Part shown: positions 4,783 through 6,588 of the stretch, in pieces
Layout: every line of letters starts with the position of its first letter
Numbering within the stretch: the first letter of the stretch is position 1
Assembly: GCA_021325365.1 (NCBI GenBank)
Contig: JAJPHF010000053.1
Location: 1 to 6,588, forward strand
Length of the DNA stretch: 6,588 nucleotides
Direction of reading: 5' to 3'
DNA from: Pseudomonadota bacterium
Lineage (GTDB): Bacteria; Chloroflexota; UBA6077; JAJPHF01
Notes under the pieces: generated by a model
Seen by the model: only the letters and a program-made list of their open reading frames with translations
Database searches by the model: none
Told to the model about the DNA's origin: nothing
Program-made: the position numbers and the translations under genes

Positions 4783-6588
4783 ATGTCCCGTCCAACCTCT
4801 GCCATCAAGCTCGGCGCCGCGCTGCTCGCCATTCCGCTGCTGACCGCCTGCCTGGGCACGGGCGCGCCGCCGGCGCAGAACAAGCCGAGCACTCAAGGCG
4901 CTCCAAGCGGTCAGCGACAAATCGCCGTGCCGGTGAATCTGGCCAGCGTGAACCGCGGAAACATTGCCTCCACGCTGACCTACTCGGGCAACATCCAATC
5001 CCGCGCGAGCGTCAACGTGCTGCCGCGGGCGACGGGGCGCATCGAACAGCTCAACGTGGACGTCGGCAGCCGCGTGAAGGCCGGCGACACGATCGCCGTG
5101 CTCGACCGCAGCCAGCTCGAGGCGCAGGTGCGCCAGGCCGACGGCGCGCTGCGCAGCGCCGAGGCCCGTCTGGCCCTGCTGCAAGCCGGCGCCCGCCCGG
5201 AGGACGTGCAGGCGGCGCAGGCTGCACTCCAATCGGCGCAGGCGCGCCTGGACCAGATGATGCAGGGCGGACGTGCCGAGGATGTCGCGTCCGCGCAGGC
5301 GAACCTGGAAGCGGCCCAGGCCAAGCTGAACCAGCTCCTGGAGGGCCCCACCGACGCCGAGGTCGAGTCCGCGCGCGCGGCCGTCGAATCGGCGCGGGCG
5401 AGCGTCCAGAGCAGCAAGGAGCGGCTCGACCAGCTCCTGGCCGGCGGCTCGCCCGAGGACCAGCGCGCGGCCGAGGCCGCGGTGGAGGCGGCGCGCGGCA
5501 ACCTCGACCAGGCGATCGCGCGCCGCGAGGCGCTCCGCAACCCGCCGGCCGATCAGGTGGCCCAGGCGCGCACCGGCGTCGAGACCGCGCAAGCCAACTT
5601 GTCCGCCGCGCGTGAGCGGCTCTCGCAGATCCAGAGCGGCGGGTCGATTGCCGACCAGGTCAGCGCCCAGGCGGCGATCGACAGCGCCCAGTCGTCGCTG
5701 CAGGCCGCCCAGGACCGCCTGTCGATTCTCCTTAACGGCGGCACGCCCGCTGACCGGCAGGCCGCGCAGGCGGCCGTGGACACCGCGATGTCGCAGTGGC
5801 GGTCCGCGCGCGTCCGGCTCGACCTGCTGCGCAACACGCCGAATGCCAACGACATGGCCAATGCCAACCAGCAGTTGGCGACGGCACAGCAGAACCAGCA
5901 GAACGCCCAGATCGCGGTGAATGCCTGCGGCTCGAACACGGCCGGCTGCACGGCAGCCCAGGCCGCGCTGACGGCGGCCAACAACGCCCTGGCGAGCGCG
6001 CAGGCGAACCTGAACCGCCTGAGCCAGGGCGCCAGCCCGTCCGATCTGGCGGCGGCCCGCACGGCCGTGGAGCAGGCCGATGCCAACCTGAAGGCCGCGC
6101 AGGCGCGTGTGGACCAGCTGAACAACCCGACGCCGGACTCGGTGCAGGCCGCGCGCACGGCCGTCGATACCGCTCAGGCCAACCTCGACGCGGCCATCGC
6201 CCGGCAGCAGCTGCTGCGCAACCCGGCGCCCGACACGCTGGCGTCCGCGCAGAGCGCCGTGGACACCGCGGAGAGCAACCTGCGCGCGGCCAACCAGCGG
6301 CTCAGCCTGTTGCTGGGCGGCGGCTCGCCCGAGGACCAGCAGGCCGCCGAGGCGGCGGTGCAGGCCGCGCAGGGCAACCTGAATCAGGCCGTCGCCCGCC
6401 GCGATGCCCTGCGCAGCCCGTCCGCCGCCGACATCGCGAACGCGCGCGCGGCGCTCGACACGGCGACCGCCAACCTGGCGAGCGCCCAGGCCCGCCTGGC
6501 CGACACGCTGGCGGGCGCGAAGGCGGCCGACATGCAGGCCGCCATCTCGGCCGTGGACCAGGCCCAGCAGACGCTCACCCTGCGGCGC
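4783..6588 (+). CDS. HlyD/MacA-type efflux adaptor lipoprotein with expanded coiled-coil array (open at right edge)
   Basis: The frame is open for 602 codons from the ATG at 4783 with no stop before the window ends. AAGGAG (4772-4777) sits 5 nt upstream and overlaps the marR stop codon. Residues 1-23 are a lipoprotein signal with lipobox LTAC (Cys23), so the mature protein would be lipid-anchored outside the membrane. After a low-complexity linker, residues 47-110 match membrane-fusion adaptors: VNRGNIASTLTYSGNI, then the first half of a biotinyl-lipoyl domain (VLPRATGRIEQLNVDVG, VKAGDTIAVLD). From about 111 to 602 it is almost wholly Ala/Gln-rich helix: some 14 tandem segments broken by Gly/Pro turns. 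Ordinary adaptors have a single helical hairpin here. The second lipoyl half and the beta-barrel should follow beyond the edge, probably with ABC-transporter genes. Cysteines other than Cys23 occur only at 382 and 389. Family assignment is firm from the N-terminus; the cargo is unknown. Confidence 0.9.
   Translation, partial: MSRPTSAIKLGAALLAIPLLTACLGTGAPPAQNKPSTQGAPSGQRQIAVPVNLASVNRGNIASTLTYSGNIQSRASVNVLPRATGRIEQLNVDVGSRVKAGDTIAVLDRSQLEAQVRQADGALRSAEARLALLQAGARPEDVQAAQAALQSAQARLDQMMQGGRAEDVASAQANLEAAQAKLNQLLEGPTDAEVESARAAVESARASVQSSKERLDQLLAGGSPEDQRAAEAAVEAARGNLDQAIARREALRNPPADQVAQARTGVETAQANLSAARERLSQIQSGGSIADQVSAQAAIDSAQSSLQAAQDRLSILLNGGTPADRQAAQAAVDTAMSQWRSARVRLDLLRNTPNANDMANANQQLATAQQNQQNAQIAVNACGSNTAGCTAAQAALTAANNALASAQANLNRLSQGASPSDLAAARTAVEQADANLKAAQARVDQLNNPTPDSVQAARTAVDTAQANLDAAIARQQLLRNPAPDTLASAQSAVDTAESNLRAANQRLSLLLGGGSPEDQQAAEAAVQAAQGNLNQAVARRDALRSPSAADIANARAALDTATANLASAQARLADTLAGAKAADMQAAISAVDQAQQTLTLRR
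5443..5541 (+). repeat. Repeat unit 4 of the adaptor array (near copy of 6319-6417)
   Basis: Codes for residues 221-253. Compared by eye with residues 513-545 it is identical at 26 of 33 positions with no gaps, and the first 21 bases are the same. The seven changes are mostly conservative (R/Q, E/Q, D/N, I/V, E/D). This points to a duplication within the gene, or gene conversion, more recent than the rest of the array. Confidence 0.75.
6319..6417 (+). repeat. Repeat unit 12 of the adaptor array (near copy of 5443-5541)
   Basis: Codes for residues 513-545 and pairs with unit 4 (residues 221-253). Both units follow a segment ending RL-x-x-LL-x-G and both precede a segment of the N-L-x-x-A-x-x-R-L type. 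The similarity may therefore extend as a higher-order repeat of 292 residues. Confidence 0.7.

Larger units (their letters stand above)
5188..6588 (+). repeat. Tandem array of about 14 degenerate helical repeats coding for the adaptor coiled coil
   Basis: Protein residues 136-602. Aligning the Asp of the recurrent (S/T)P-x-D turn (or its equivalent) gives positions 141, 167, 193, 226, 257, 291, 324, 357, 421, 453, 485, 518, 550 and 583. Unit lengths are therefore 26, 26, 33, 31, 34, 33, 33, 64, 32, 32, 33, 32 and 33. A typical unit reads: turn, then A-x-A-A-V-x-x-A-x-x-N-L, then A-R-x-x-L. The 64-residue unit is a helix-loop-helix with a CX6C loop. At the DNA level the units are diverged, except the pair noted separately. 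Confidence 0.8.

Noticed and set aside
4323..5615. Plus-strand 430-codon frame and minus-strand 391-codon frame (4417-5592) over marR and the adaptor.
   Set aside because: Both are shadows of marR and the adaptor gene. Their products are low-complexity Arg/Ala/Gly-rich or leucine-rich antisense sequences, and the true frames carry clear MarR and lipoyl motifs.
5553..6158. Minus-strand 201-codon frame (and smaller ones at 6174-6377 and 6384-6578) opposite the adaptor array.
   Set aside because: The Ala/Cys/Ser/Trp-rich product is the expected antisense of Ala/Gln-rich repeat codons; no start signal or family motif.
5188..6588. Tandem repeats considered as CRISPR or a DNA minisatellite.
   Set aside because: The periodicity is at protein level with diverged DNA, variable unit length and an uninterrupted reading frame; no conserved repeats separated by unique spacers.

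Overview
The window is very GC-rich and has the look of a Chloroflexota (Thermomicrobia or Dehalococcoidia-like) or possibly actinobacterial chromosome. Nearly every third codon position is G or C in most genes, GTG starts occur, one transcript looks nearly leaderless, and an efflux adaptor is built as a lipoprotein, as is common in monoderm bacteria. The assignment rests on style and family recall, not on a marker gene, so it is tentative.

Layout. At the left edge (1-253, minus) is the N-terminal third of a PaaX-family winged-helix repressor, with a good promoter and an embedded near-palindrome just upstream. Diverging from it, across 141 bp, is a gene for an exported protein with TolB/WD40-like beta-propeller sequence (395-1624, plus). 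It has an excellent ribosome binding site and visibly lower GC than its neighbours. It meets the next gene tail to tail with a 16-bp overlap.

The centre is a three-gene minus-strand cluster read right to left: acpS (holo-ACP synthase), a single-domain universal stress protein, and a DUF1116 protein (YlbE/AllG-like). The gaps are 25 and 43 bp, so this is probably one operon. A perfect TATAAT lies upstream of acpS.

A 406-bp non-coding stretch (3834-4239) separates this cluster from a plus-strand operon. It carries the acpS promoter on one side and a strong TTGACA-18-TATAGT promoter on the other. The plus-strand operon is a MarR-family regulator (4240-4773) followed 9 bp later by a large open gene (4783 to the window end, no stop). 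That gene encodes a lipoprotein HlyD/MacA-type membrane-fusion (efflux adaptor) protein. After its first biotinyl-lipoyl half-motif, essentially all the rest of the visible protein (about residues 136-602) is a tandem array of some 14 alanine/glutamine-rich helical segments of mostly 31-34 residues. One extended unit carries a CX6C loop.

How the genes fit together. The marR-adaptor pair reads as a self-regulated efflux operon, whose ABC or RND-type transporter would lie beyond the right edge. The acpS-usp-DUF1116 cluster looks like co-transcription without an obvious common pathway. The most unusual object is the greatly expanded coiled-coil array of the adaptor.
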